Shown here: positions 16,959-24,838 of the stretch, one piece after another
How the letters are laid out: every line of letters begins with the position of its first letter
How positions within the stretch are numbered: position 1 is the first letter of the stretch
Origin: Bacillota bacterium
GTDB lineage: Bacteria > Bacillota > DTU030 > DUMP01
Assembly (NCBI GenBank): GCA_030153805.1
Contig: JASKLG010000003.1
Span: 1 to 46,486, forward strand
Length of the DNA stretch: 46,486 bases
Direction: 5' to 3'
Notes under the pieces: model-generated
Databases searched by the model: none
What the model was told of the DNA's origin: nothing
The model's input: only the letters and a program-made list of their open reading frames with translations
Made by a program: the position numbers and the translations under genes

Positions 16959-17557
16959 GCTTCCTTCCCCTCCTCCCAGATGTCGACGCCGAACTCGGCA
17001 AGCACTTCTTTAAGCTTTACCAGGGGAAGGCCTACCACATTGTAGTAGCAACCATCGATGCGCTCCACCAGCAGTGCACCTTTTCCCTGTACACCGTAAC
17101 CTCCCGCCTTATCCAAGGGTTCTCCCGTGGCGACATAGGCGGCAATCTCCTCAGGGCACAGGGGACGGAATTTCACCCGCGTCTTTTCCCTGGTACTGAT
17201 CACTCTCCCGCTTGCCGCATCAATAACAGCAACGCCGGTAAAAACTTCGTGCCAGCGTCCGGCCAGAAGCTCAAGCATGGCTCGCGCTTCTTTTGCGTCG
17301 CTGGGTTTCCCCAAAATCTTTCCGTCCAGTACTACGATGGTGTCCGCACCGATTACGAGCGTCTCTTCCTGCTCCGTCAGCTGAGCTGCCACTTGAGCAG
17401 CCTTGCGCCGCGCCAGCTCCTCCACCAGTGCCCCCGGCTCCATCCCCGGCTCTATTTCTTCCGGGACGGCGCTGGGCAGAACCCTAAACTTGAGCCCGAG
17501 CCCGGAAAGAAGTGCCCGGCGTCGCGGTGAGGCCGATGCCAGAACAAATTTCTTCAT
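16955..17557 (-). CDS. maf: Maf-type nucleoside triphosphate pyrophosphatase
   Basis: A 200-residue Maf/YhdE-type pyrophosphatase that hydrolyses (d)TTP, UTP or modified nucleotides to monophosphates. Family motifs: the N-terminal LASASPRRRALLSGLG, VIGADTIVVLDGKILGKP with its catalytic Asp, and GGYGVQGKGALLVERIDGCY followed by NVVGLPL. ATG at 17557 gives the standard length. It is the first gene of the shape cluster, 24 bases downstream of the DUF4321 gene, and overlaps radC by four bases. Predicted dTTP/UTP preference is from family knowledge. Confidence 0.93.
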   Translation of the reverse strand: MKKFVLASASPRRRALLSGLGLKFRVLPSAVPEEIEPGMEPGALVEELARRKAAQVAAQLTEQEETLVIGADTIVVLDGKILGKPSDAKEARAMLELLAGRWHEVFTGVAVIDAASGRVISTREKTRVKFRPLCPEEIAAYVATGEPLDKAGGYGVQGKGALLVERIDGCYYNVVGLPLVKLKEVLAEFGVDIWEEGKEA

Positions 17558-17581
17558 GTTCCTTACGCCCCAACTTTTCCC

Positions 17582-17833
17582 CTAAAGTTGGCGGTACAGG
17601 AGGTACCCTAAAAGGATACCGATAACCCCGGCCACGTTTATGCGGAGGCTCAATCCGACGGTAAGTTTAAGAACGCTCAAGTTGAGCGTAGTTGGTGTAA
17701 AGCCCACAGTTTCGCCTAAGGACAAAAAGGGGAGGTAGGTGGCGAAAAGGGGCTCTAGCGCGCCGCCGATAAGTGCCCCCGCAATAAGGAGCACCACTAA
17801 AAGACCGGTGCTTCGGTATCTCCGCACTAACAT
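17582..17833 (-). CDS. DUF4321 small membrane protein
   Basis: An 83-residue protein with two predicted transmembrane helices (about residues 10-30 and 58-80) separated by a loop with FLSLGETVGFTPTTLNLSVLKLTVG. The sequence matches the DUF4321 pattern, a family of unknown function found in Firmicutes, often near maf-radC-mreB. ATG at 17833 follows AAGGAGGATTG; longer upstream readings are out of character and overlap the next gene. It lies 28 bases downstream of the Gx/HepS-like gene and 24 bases upstream of maf, so it joins the two blocks. Confidence 0.8.
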   Translation of the reverse strand: MLVRRYRSTGLLVVLLIAGALIGGALEPLFATYLPFLSLGETVGFTPTTLNLSVLKLTVGLSLRINVAGVIGILLGYLLYRQL

Positions 17834-17861
17834 CAATCCTCCTTCGGAAGTTGGGTCTTTA

Positions 17862-18431
17862 TCACATATTCCACGCTCTGGGAACAACTCCTCTCGCCGG
17901 ATGTTTTTTCCATTGAGCCTGTTTAACTCCGGGGGGAAAAGCGCGCAGCACAAAGCTCGCCGTAACGCCGATAAAGTACCCTGTAGGGAGGGCGAAGAGA
18001 AGCAAATAGGGCAGGTAGAAGAAAATCCCTGGATGCCTGACGAGAAATGCCGCCATAAGAAGCTGGGACAGGTTGTGGGCAACAGCACCTAGCACACTCA
18101 CGCCTACCAAGCTGAGTGCCCCGCGACCCAGCCTGGCCGCGGTGAGCATCACCAGAGTGCTCCCGACGGCACCGGCCAGGCTGAGGAAGAAGGTGGTAGT
18201 AAGAAGTGTACCTCCTAAGAGCGAACCGAAGAAAACCCTTAGGATCACCACCCACCACATCTCGACTGGGCCAAATAGGGCCAAAGCCAGAAGTGATGCC
18301 AGGTTCGCCAGCCCGAGCTTGGCCCCCGGCAGGGCGCTGAGGGCAGGAAGGAACCCTTCAAAAACATGAAGTGCCGTACCTCCCGCTACCAAAAGCGAGA
18401 GGTAGAGCAGCCTTCTAGTCTGACCTTCCAT
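17862..18431 (-). CDS. Gx transporter / heptaprenyl diphosphate synthase component I-like protein
   Basis: A 189-residue integral membrane protein with about five or six helices, matching the Hpre_diP_synt_I / Gx-transporter family (LHVFEGFLPALSALPGAKLGLANLASLLAL is the diagnostic N-terminal half). Despite the name, these proteins look like small-molecule transport components and not prenyl synthases. The family often travels with NusG-II and ApbE genes, as here. ATG at 18431 has AAGGGTG about eight bases upstream; a GTG at 18440 is an alternative. Substrate unknown; a link to flavin supply for ApbE is inference from context. Confidence 0.78.
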   Translation of the reverse strand: MEGQTRRLLYLSLLVAGGTALHVFEGFLPALSALPGAKLGLANLASLLALALFGPVEMWWVVILRVFFGSLLGGTLLTTTFFLSLAGAVGSTLVMLTAARLGRGALSLVGVSVLGAVAHNLSQLLMAAFLVRHPGIFFYLPYLLLFALPTGYFIGVTASFVLRAFPPGVKQAQWKKHPARGVVPRAWNM

Positions 18432-18522
18432 TTGCGCCACACCCTTTCTTTCTTACATCTTTGCGCCTACCGCATTTTCGCCTTCGCGCCAGCTTGGCCC
18501 CCGCCCCTTTTGGTCAGCAGTC

Positions 18523-18912
18523 TCACTGCGTCACCGCATCATAACTCTTCTCTGATGCCGGGCCGACGATATGCACCACTATATGATTCGGCATGCAGAC
18601 GATAGCTTCTCCCGGTAAGCTAATCCAACCCCTGGCTACACACACCTTGTCAGGGCAGGGAGAGCTTTCCATCCTAACTTTATTGTCTCCGCCGATAATT
18701 ACGCTATACCCCAGCGGACCGCGAACCTGCCGGCGTTCCCCCGGCTTAAGGTCGGCGAGGGGAAACTTGTCTACAACCCGTCCGTCCACCTCTACCACTA
18801 CCTGCGCCTGGGCCGGCGACACCTCAGCTCCCCGCCTCAACCCGGCCACCGCGAACGACCCTAAGGCCAGCCCGAGGACGGCCAGCAAAATCAATTTATC
18901 GACCCGTGTCAC
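18523..18912 (-). CDS. NusG domain II-containing membrane-anchored protein
   Basis: A 129-residue protein with an N-terminal transmembrane helix (about residues 6-24) and one extracytoplasmic NusG_II-like beta domain. The pattern VVVEVDGRVVDKFPLAD, the conserved SSPCPDKVCVARGW cysteine pair and NHIVVHIVG mark the family. It is not the transcription factor NusG. GTG at 18912 with GAGGGGGG five bases upstream is the best start and overlaps the end of apbE by 17 bases. Co-occurrence with ApbE and Gx proteins suggests a role beside extracytoplasmic flavin or redox assembly, not proven. Confidence 0.83.
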   Translation of the reverse strand: MTRVDKLILLAVLGLALGSFAVAGLRRGAEVSPAQAQVVVEVDGRVVDKFPLADLKPGERRQVRGPLGYSVIIGGDNKVRMESSPCPDKVCVARGWISLPGEAIVCMPNHIVVHIVGPASEKSYDAVTQ

Positions 18913-19957
18913 CGGTACCCCCCTCTTCGCGCACAATTTCCAGCTCATCCTCCAGGTTGCCGGTTGCCACTATCTGCTCCTCGGGCGTCACTAGCACGGC
19001 CTCGAAGCTTGACAGCTTACGGATCAAGGCCAGGCCCTGGTCCGGCCCGAGGACGAAAACGGCTGTAGAGAGGATGTCCGCTTCCGCGCTGTTTTTGCCG
19101 ATGATGGTGGCAGAAATTGCCTGGGATGCCGGACGGCCCGTCCGCGGATCGAATATATGGTGATAGCGTACGCCGTTTTTAATAAAGTAGCGTTCGTAGT
19201 CACCGGACGTCACCAGGGTTAGGTCCTCGCTCGGCATCACCGCCAAGAGCTCCCCGCCGTGCTCCGGCCGGGGATTCTTGATACCGATCCGCCACGGCCG
19301 TCCGTCCGGACGCCTGCCCACCGCCCAGATGTTGCCTCCGGCATCGATCAGAGCCGAGCGTACGCCGTATCTAAGGAGCACGTCCCGGGCCCGATCGGCT
19401 GCATAGCCTTTAGCTGCGCCTCCCAGGTCGACCCCCATACCTGCCCGCCTAAGGTAGGCGGTTTTTGCCTCTTCATCGAGTACCAGATCGCGCCAGTCGA
19501 CCAGCTCCCTGGCGCGCTCGATCGCTGCCGAGTCAGGCACGTATTTATCTTTTTTTCCAATGCCCCAGAGTACAACGAGCGGCCTTACGGTAACATCGAA
19601 GGCCCCGCCCGATAGCTCAGAATACCGTCGGGCCAGTTTCAGAAGCTCAAAGGTCTCCTCGCTTACGCGAACTGGGCGCCTGCCGGCGTTCTCGTTGATC
19701 CGGCTTACCTCGCTTTTTGGGTCGTTGGCGTCCATCAAATCGGCAATGCGCCGCATCTCTGCCATGGCGGCATTTACCGCTTCCTCTGCCTTGGGCCCGT
19801 AAGCGGTAATGGTGATCAGCGTATCCATCATGAACTCCGTTTTTTCGGCTTTGGCCAGCGACACCTGCCCGATCTGGCCTGGGCCCTTGATGCGGCAGCC
19901 GGTCAAAAGGATTACAGCCAGGGCCAGGGCGAAAAGCCCCCTCTCGTGCCTCCTCAC
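18896..19957 (-). CDS. apbE: FAD:protein FMN transferase ApbE (lipoprotein)
   Basis: A 353-residue ApbE, which takes FAD and attaches FMN through a phosphoester bond to Thr/Ser in target proteins such as RnfD and RnfG, outside the cytoplasmic membrane. It has a lipoprotein signal ending LLTGC (Cys21), DTLITITAYG, DLGGAAKGYAADRARDVL, ALIDAGGNIWAVG and HHIFDPRTGRPA with the metal/FAD residues. The start is GTG at 19957 after GAGGTGATTCCCA. It lies 182 bases downstream of rnfB, beyond a strong hairpin, and translationally overlaps the NusG-II gene. The obvious local substrate is RnfD (Thr162). Confidence 0.93.
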   Translation of the reverse strand: MRRHERGLFALALAVILLTGCRIKGPGQIGQVSLAKAEKTEFMMDTLITITAYGPKAEEAVNAAMAEMRRIADLMDANDPKSEVSRINENAGRRPVRVSEETFELLKLARRYSELSGGAFDVTVRPLVVLWGIGKKDKYVPDSAAIERARELVDWRDLVLDEEAKTAYLRRAGMGVDLGGAAKGYAADRARDVLLRYGVRSALIDAGGNIWAVGRRPDGRPWRIGIKNPRPEHGGELLAVMPSEDLTLVTSGDYERYFIKNGVRYHHIFDPRTGRPASQAISATIIGKNSAEADILSTAVFVLGPDQGLALIRKLSSFEAVLVTPEEQIVATGNLEDELEIVREEGGTGDTGR

Positions 19958-19995
19958 TGGGAATCACCTCAAGCCTATTTTGCCCAGTTTACCCC

Positions 19996-20022
19996 AAGCG
20001 GGGCGCCTAAAACGCCCCGCTT
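19996..20022. terminator. Strong hairpin between rnfB and apbE
   Basis: Perfect 10-bp GC-rich stem AAGCGGGGCG (19996-20005) / CGCCCCGCTT (20013-20022) with a seven-base loop. On the minus strand it is not followed by a T run, so it could be a weak terminator, an RNA-stability element or a processing site that lowers apbE relative to rnf. Confidence 0.55.
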
Positions 20023-20139
20023 GCCAGTTGTACGCCGTGTCCTCAAAGAACAAGCCCTGGCCGTTTGCTTTTTTGGAACCAGGCACAGGCAAAGGCATAC
20101 CGTCGGCACGGCGTTCCTCAAATTTTAGGGCCGCAGGCC

Positions 20140-20955
20140 TTAGTTGGCCACAGCCGCCTTTTCTTTAGCCAGCTTGTTCACGATAATCTTCTGGGGACAT
20201 TTCTCGGCACACCGCCCGCAGTTGGTGCACTTAGCATAATCAATCCGCGCCAAGTTATCCACTACATGGATGGCATCGAATTCGCACGTTTTTTCGCAGA
20301 TGCGGCAGGCAATACAACCGACTTTGCACACCTGGCGCACCTCGCGCCCGGGAGCCGTAGAACTACAGGCTACAAAGACCTTAGCGTGCTCTGGGATCAA
20401 GGTCAGAACGTTTTTCGGGCACGTTTTCACACAGATGCCACAGCCGGTGCACTTCTTCTCGTCTACCACCGGAAGACCGTCCGGCCCCATGCTGAGTGCC
20501 CCAAAGGGGCAGGCGCGCACGCAGTTTCCGAGCCCTACGCAGCCAAAACTGCAGGCCTTGCCGCCCGAACCAAAGGCTGCCGCGCTGCGGCAATCCTGAA
20601 GGCCCTCGTACTTGGCCCGCTGCACGGCCACCCCTCGGCCGCCACGGCAGATAAGGTGGGCGATCATCTTCTCTTCTGTGCCCTCGGACTTAACACCCAT
20701 AATTTCGCTGATCTTCGTAGCCACCGAGGCTCCACCGACCTTACAGGCGTTCACCGGGGCTTCGCCTTTGGCAATTGCCTCGGCGAGACCGCTACAGCCC
20801 GGAAAACCACAGGCGCCACAGTTTGCGCCGGGTAACACTTCATTAATCTGGACGGCCTTTGGGTCCTTCTCTACAGCAAATTTACGGGCCGCGATCCCGA
20901 GGAGGACGCCGAAGAGGAGACCAAGGCCGCCGAGGCTGAGAACTGCTCCCACCAT
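20140..20955 (-). CDS. rnfB: Rnf complex iron-sulfur subunit RnfB
   Basis: A 271-residue RnfB, the ferredoxin-like subunit thought to receive electrons from reduced ferredoxin. It has an N-terminal membrane helix (about residues 3-23), the Fes [4Fe-4S] motif GANCGACGFPGCSGLAEAI, and several ferredoxin motifs: CVGLGNCVRACP, CTGCGICVKTCP, CIACRICEKTCE and CTNCGRCAEKCP. ATG at 20955 follows AAGGGGTGAGAG, 13 bases after rnfA. It is the last gene of the rnf operon. The number of cluster motifs is at the rich end for RnfB. Confidence 0.95.
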   Translation of the reverse strand: MVGAVLSLGGLGLLFGVLLGIAARKFAVEKDPKAVQINEVLPGANCGACGFPGCSGLAEAIAKGEAPVNACKVGGASVATKISEIMGVKSEGTEEKMIAHLICRGGRGVAVQRAKYEGLQDCRSAAAFGSGGKACSFGCVGLGNCVRACPFGALSMGPDGLPVVDEKKCTGCGICVKTCPKNVLTLIPEHAKVFVACSSTAPGREVRQVCKVGCIACRICEKTCEFDAIHVVDNLARIDYAKCTNCGRCAEKCPQKIIVNKLAKEKAAVAN

Positions 20956-20968
20956 GAACTCTCACCCC

Positions 20969-21556
20969 TTAAAAGAGAATCCCGCGGAAAAGCCCCTGAA
21001 AGCCGAAGAAGGCAATGGACATCAGCCCCGTGGAGACCAAAGCTATAGGAAAGCCCTGCATGCTGGGCGGGATGTCGATAAAAGCCCAGCGCTCGCGGAT
21101 GCCGGCGAAGAGGAGAATCGCCAGGGTCCAACCTAGAGCGTTGGCGGCACCGCTTACTACCGCCTGCAGGAATCCATAACCCTCCATGGCGTTAAGGAGT
21201 GCGACGCCCAAAACAGCGCAGTTGGTGGTAATAAGCGGTAGGTAGATGCCCAGGGCCTGATACAGGACCGGGCTTACTTTCATGATTACCATCTCAACGA
21301 ATTGCACCAGCGCAGCTATGACCAGAATGAAGGCCACCGTCTGCATGTACTCCAGATGCAGGGGTACAAGAATAAAGTTCTGGATTAACCATGTGACGGC
21401 GGAAGCCATGGTCATGACGAAGATAACTGCCATACCCATGCCGGTGGCCGTTTCGATTTGTTTGGACACACCAAGGAAGGGGCACAAACCGAGGAAGCGG
21501 CTGAAAATGTAGTTGTTAATGAACATGCCGCCGATGATTATCGCTAGGTATTCCAT
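20969..21556 (-). CDS. rnfA: Rnf complex membrane subunit RnfA
   Basis: A 195-residue integral membrane subunit with six transmembrane helices, homologous to RnfE and NqrE. The conserved NNYIFSRFLGLCPFLGVS with its Cys and the second half TTNCAVLGVAL hold the pair of cysteines that bind a membrane-embedded [2Fe-2S] cluster with RnfE. ATG at 21556 after AGGAGGGTTG. It lies 12 bases downstream of rnfE and 13 bases upstream of rnfB. Confidence 0.95.
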   Translation of the reverse strand: MEYLAIIIGGMFINNYIFSRFLGLCPFLGVSKQIETATGMGMAVIFVMTMASAVTWLIQNFILVPLHLEYMQTVAFILVIAALVQFVEMVIMKVSPVLYQALGIYLPLITTNCAVLGVALLNAMEGYGFLQAVVSGAANALGWTLAILLFAGIRERWAFIDIPPSMQGFPIALVSTGLMSIAFFGFQGLFRGILF

Positions 21557-21568
21557 TTTTCAACCCTC

Positions 21569-22225
21569 CTAGCCCTCGAGGCCAGCGTCCGCCGCGTGCG
21601 AGGGAACCCTCTCCGTTGAGCGGGAATTGCGGGCGGCAAGACGCGCGGTAATGAGGTTCATCGTCCCGAGGAGGAAACCTAAACTGACAAACGCTCCTGG
21701 GGGTAGTATCATAACCGTAGCCGGTTCAAATCCCGCCGGCATGAAGCGGATACCGAACCAGCTGCCATTACCTAGAATTTCGCGGATGCTGGCCAGGATC
21801 ATGATCGCCAGGGTGAAACCAATCCCCATTCCCACGCCGTCGGCCAGTGCCAAATGGACGGGGTTTTTGGATGCAAAAGCCTCGGCCCGGCCTAGAATAA
21901 TGCAGTTCACTACAATCAACGGAACAAAGACACCCAGGATTTTGTGGACATCGGGTTGAACAGCCGCCAGAACTAGGTCGGCAATGGTGGTAAAGGTAGC
22001 GATGACCACGATGAAGCAAGGGATACGGATCTTGTCCGGGATAAACTTTCTGAGCAGCGAAATCAGGATGTTGGAAGCCGTGAGAACAAAGATTACCGCT
22101 AAACCCATCCAGACGCTATTCACTACTGCGGTGGTTACGGCCAGCACCGGACACATGCCGATCACCAGGCGCAGGGTCGGGTTTTCCGGTACAATGCCGT
22201 TATAGAAGGTGCGAAGCATGTTCAT
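21569..22225 (-). CDS. rnfE: Rnf complex membrane subunit RnfE
   Basis: A 218-residue membrane subunit, six helices, related to NqrD. It carries NPTLRLVIGMCPVLAVTTA and LIVVNCIILGRAEAFA with the cysteines expected for the RnfA/RnfE iron-sulfur site. ATG at 22225 (MNMLRTFYNG) was chosen because it has GAGGGAAGTA upstream and the normal N-terminus; a longer frame would run into rnfD. Only 19 bases separate it from the rnfD stop, where most Rnf operons carry rnfG. The C-terminal 20 residues (RSTERVPSHAADAGLEG) are a hydrophilic tail. Confidence 0.94.
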   Translation of the reverse strand: MNMLRTFYNGIVPENPTLRLVIGMCPVLAVTTAVVNSVWMGLAVIFVLTASNILISLLRKFIPDKIRIPCFIVVIATFTTIADLVLAAVQPDVHKILGVFVPLIVVNCIILGRAEAFASKNPVHLALADGVGMGIGFTLAIMILASIREILGNGSWFGIRFMPAGFEPATVMILPPGAFVSLGFLLGTMNLITARLAARNSRSTERVPSHAADAGLEG

Positions 22226-22244
22226 TACTTCCCTCACTCCTTCT

Positions 22245-23222
22245 CTAAGCGCGAGCACGGGTGACGCCGTAGACCCGCGGTAGCGTCCAGCGATCAAGGA
22301 AAGGTACAACCAAGTTCATCAAGAGAATCGAGTAAGAGACTCCCTCAGGGTAACCACCCCAAAGGCGAATAAGGACGGTAATAAAACCGCAGCCGATGCC
22401 GAAGATGAGCCGGCCTTTCGGCGTAATCGGGGAAGTGACGTAATCAGTGGCCATGAAAAAGGCTCCAAGGATAAGTCCGCCTGCGAGAACGTGGTACAGG
22501 GGGTCACCGGTAAACAGGCCGCCTTTGCCGCCAAAAATCCAAGTCAAGAGTGCAACCGTACCGATGAAGCCGGCCGGTGTCCGCCAGTCGATGACCTTCT
22601 GCCAGATGAGGTAGGCTCCGCCCACAAGAAGCGCCAGGGCCGAGGTCTCGCCCAGCACGCCGCCCACGTTGCCGATAAAAAGGTCCAGGTAAGAAGGCAG
22701 CGTTCCGGTAGCTGTTCCCTTGAGAATGGCGAGGGGCGTAGCAGCTGTAATGGAATCAAGCGGCACGGGGAATCTGCCAGTCATGTGCTGGGGCCAAGCC
22801 GCCAGCATGAACGCACGTGCCGCCAAGGCTGGGTTGACGAAGTTCGCCCCTAGGCCGCCGAAGGTTTGTTTTACCACCGCTATGGCAAAGGCAGCGCCCA
22901 CGGCCACCATCCACCAGGGGGCATTGGCCGGCACGTTAAAAGCCAGAAGTAGGCCGGTGAGGGCCGCGCTCCCGTCTGCGATGGTAATCTCCTTCTTCAA
23001 GGCCTTCTGCACCAAAGCTTCCGTAAGAACTGCACTGGCAACGCCCACTAACATCAGTACCAGCGAGCGGATGCCGAAAAAGTATACGCTCACTGCCGCC
23101 GCCGGTATGAGGGCGATGATAACCTGCCACATGAGCCTATCCACCGTCTCCGCCGCTCGGATGTGCGGGGAAGACGCCACAATAAGCTTATCGAAGCTGG
23201 GCACGGCTTTTTTCTCTTCCAT
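22245..23222 (-). CDS. rnfD: Rnf complex membrane subunit RnfD (flavoprotein)
   Basis: A 325-residue membrane subunit with about nine or ten helices, homologous to NqrB. The covalent flavin site is visible as DSITAATPLAILKG, with Thr162 as the likely FMN acceptor; the third residue of the usual (S/T)GAT motif is Ala instead of Gly. SSPHIRAAETVDRLMW at the N-terminus is typical of RnfD. ATG at 23222 lies 13 bases after rnfC. ApbE downstream is its probable flavinating enzyme. In the absence of RnfG it would be the only covalent flavin carrier of the complex encoded here. Confidence 0.94.
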   Translation of the reverse strand: MEEKKAVPSFDKLIVASSPHIRAAETVDRLMWQVIIALIPAAAVSVYFFGIRSLVLMLVGVASAVLTEALVQKALKKEITIADGSAALTGLLLAFNVPANAPWWMVAVGAAFAIAVVKQTFGGLGANFVNPALAARAFMLAAWPQHMTGRFPVPLDSITAATPLAILKGTATGTLPSYLDLFIGNVGGVLGETSALALLVGGAYLIWQKVIDWRTPAGFIGTVALLTWIFGGKGGLFTGDPLYHVLAGGLILGAFFMATDYVTSPITPKGRLIFGIGCGFITVLIRLWGGYPEGVSYSILLMNLVVPFLDRWTLPRVYGVTRARA

Positions 23223-23235
23223 TCCCTGCTCCCTC

Positions 23236-24546
23236 CTACTTACGGCGCCGCCGCGCCAGAACCTCAGCCTTGCCTAAGCGCAGGGCCGGCACCAGGTGCC
23301 GTTTCGACGGACAAACATAAGCGCACGAACCACACTCGATGCAGTCCTGCACGTGGTAATCCTCGGCCAAGTCCCACATCTCTTTGCGACAGAACTGGTC
23401 GAGGAAAGTCGGTATGAGTCCGATTGGGCAGGCGTCTACGCAGCGCCCGCAGCGGATGCAGGCCCGCTCAGGCAAAGTAGTAGCCTCTTCAATCGTAAGG
23501 AGAAGAATTCCCGAAGTCCCTTTAATCACCGGCACGTCTGCCGTGGGTAAGGCAATGCCCATCATCGGCCCGCCGGAAATAATTTTGCCTACCTCTCCCT
23601 CCACGCCGCAGTAGGAGAGGAGATCGCTCACCAGGGTCCCTATCCTTACCCGGAGGTTTTGCGGGTTTTTCACGGGCGTGCCGGTCACCGTAACCACGCG
23701 TTCAACCAGCGGCCGGCCGGTCTCAAGGGCCGTAGCCAAAGCGTACGTGGTGCCCACATTCTGCACCAACGCTCCGGCATCCACCGGCAAGCCACCTGAC
23801 GGCACCTCCCGGCCGAGAATGGCCTTAATGAGCTGCTTTTCCGAGCCTTGTGGGTACTTGGTGCGGAGAGGCACAACCTCAATGTCCTTCTCGTCAGCAG
23901 CCGCCCGCTTAAGGGCGCTTATGGCTTCAGGTTTGTTGTTCTCGATACCGATATAGCCGCGTTTAGCTCCTGTCACCTTAAGCCAGGCCTTGAGCCCGAG
24001 GATGATCTTCTCCGGTTCCTCCACCATAAGGCGCTGGTCACAGGTGAGGAAGGGTTCGCACTCGGCGCCGTTGATAATGACGCTGTCGAAACTCTTGCCC
24101 GGTGGCGGCGACACTTTGACGTGGGTAGGAAACATAGCTCCACCCATGCCCACAAGGCCCGCCTCCCGAATCAAAGCCTTTAAACTTTCGGGGGACAGCT
24201 CCTCTAACTTCCGGCCGGTGGAATCTATCCAGGTATCCGTGCCGTCGCCTTCAATAATCACTGCCGGGGCTTCGCGGCCGGTGGGCAAAAGGCAGGTCTC
24301 AATGCCGACCACCTTACCGGATATGCTGGCATGAACCGGGGCCGAAACAAAGGCTTTGCTCTCCCCGATCTTCTGCCCGACCAGAACCGCATCGCCCTTG
24401 TTCACGAGGGGGTCGCACGGCGCACCGCCCTGGGCGAGTGGAATGACCACACGCCTCGGAAGGGGCGCCGCCTGAATCGGGCTTCCGGCCGTCCGCTCCT
24501 TGGATGGGGCCGGGTGCACCCCCCCCACAAAAGTCCTAAGCTCCAT
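23236..24546 (-). CDS. rnfC: Rnf complex NADH-binding subunit RnfC
   Basis: A 436-residue peripheral subunit with NuoF-like flavin/NAD(H)-binding fold. The N-terminal barrel-sandwich domain (VIPLAQGGAPCDPLVNKGDAV) is followed by the GLVGMGGAMFPTHVKV Gly-rich loop, NGAECEPFLTCD, an SLBB-like segment, and two [4Fe-4S] motifs, CIRCGRCVDACP and CIECGSCAYVCP. It would exchange electrons with NAD+/NADH at the cytoplasmic face. ATG at 24546 after AAGGAGAAACC. First gene of the rnf operon. Confidence 0.95.
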   Translation of the reverse strand: MELRTFVGGVHPAPSKERTAGSPIQAAPLPRRVVIPLAQGGAPCDPLVNKGDAVLVGQKIGESKAFVSAPVHASISGKVVGIETCLLPTGREAPAVIIEGDGTDTWIDSTGRKLEELSPESLKALIREAGLVGMGGAMFPTHVKVSPPPGKSFDSVIINGAECEPFLTCDQRLMVEEPEKIILGLKAWLKVTGAKRGYIGIENNKPEAISALKRAAADEKDIEVVPLRTKYPQGSEKQLIKAILGREVPSGGLPVDAGALVQNVGTTYALATALETGRPLVERVVTVTGTPVKNPQNLRVRIGTLVSDLLSYCGVEGEVGKIISGGPMMGIALPTADVPVIKGTSGILLLTIEEATTLPERACIRCGRCVDACPIGLIPTFLDQFCRKEMWDLAEDYHVQDCIECGSCAYVCPSKRHLVPALRLGKAEVLARRRRK

Positions 24547-24697
24547 GGTTTCTCCTTCACCCCTTCAAACAATAAGACATTCTTTTAATGACCCCGAGTG
24601 AACGCTCTAGACTTCGCCACTTACTGCCACAAATCCTTTTAGCAGGGCAGAAAATACGGGTGCAAAGCGCGAACGAAGGCTCCACGACACCTTGTCC

Positions 24698-24703
24698 ATT
24701 ATA
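24698..24703 (-). promoter_or_regulatory. Candidate -10 box of the rnf promoter
   Basis: A consensus TATAAT on the minus strand about 150 bases upstream of rnfC, in the most AT-rich stretch of the 292-base spacer 24547-24838. The -35 region is poor (CGACTT at 17 bases), so activation by a regulator is possible. No riboswitch motif was recognised in the leader. The rest of the spacer holds the hydA terminator hairpin. Confidence 0.45.
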
Positions 24704-24802
24704 ACACAAAAATAACATAAAAGTCGCTGCCCGTAATGCACATCTTTAACCAAGTTTTCGTTCTTCCTGGGAGCCATGATCAATCAAATACAGAGAATAC
24801 AG

Positions 24803-24825
24803 AGGGCGGCCGCCGGGGCCGCCCT
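24803..24825 (-). terminator. Hairpin after hydA
   Basis: Perfect 8-bp stem AGGGCGGC (24803-24810) / GCCGCCCT (24818-24825), 14 bases past the hydA stop. On the minus strand it is followed by CTGTATTCTCTGTATTTG, moderately T-rich. Probable terminator of the ten-gene hydrogenase operon. Confidence 0.65.
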
Positions 24826-24838
24826 GTAGTCGGCTTTA

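Noticed and set aside
18523-18912. Transcription elongation factor NusG
   Set aside because: Only a single NusG-II-like domain with a membrane anchor and a conserved Cys pair is present; the NGN and KOW domains are absent.
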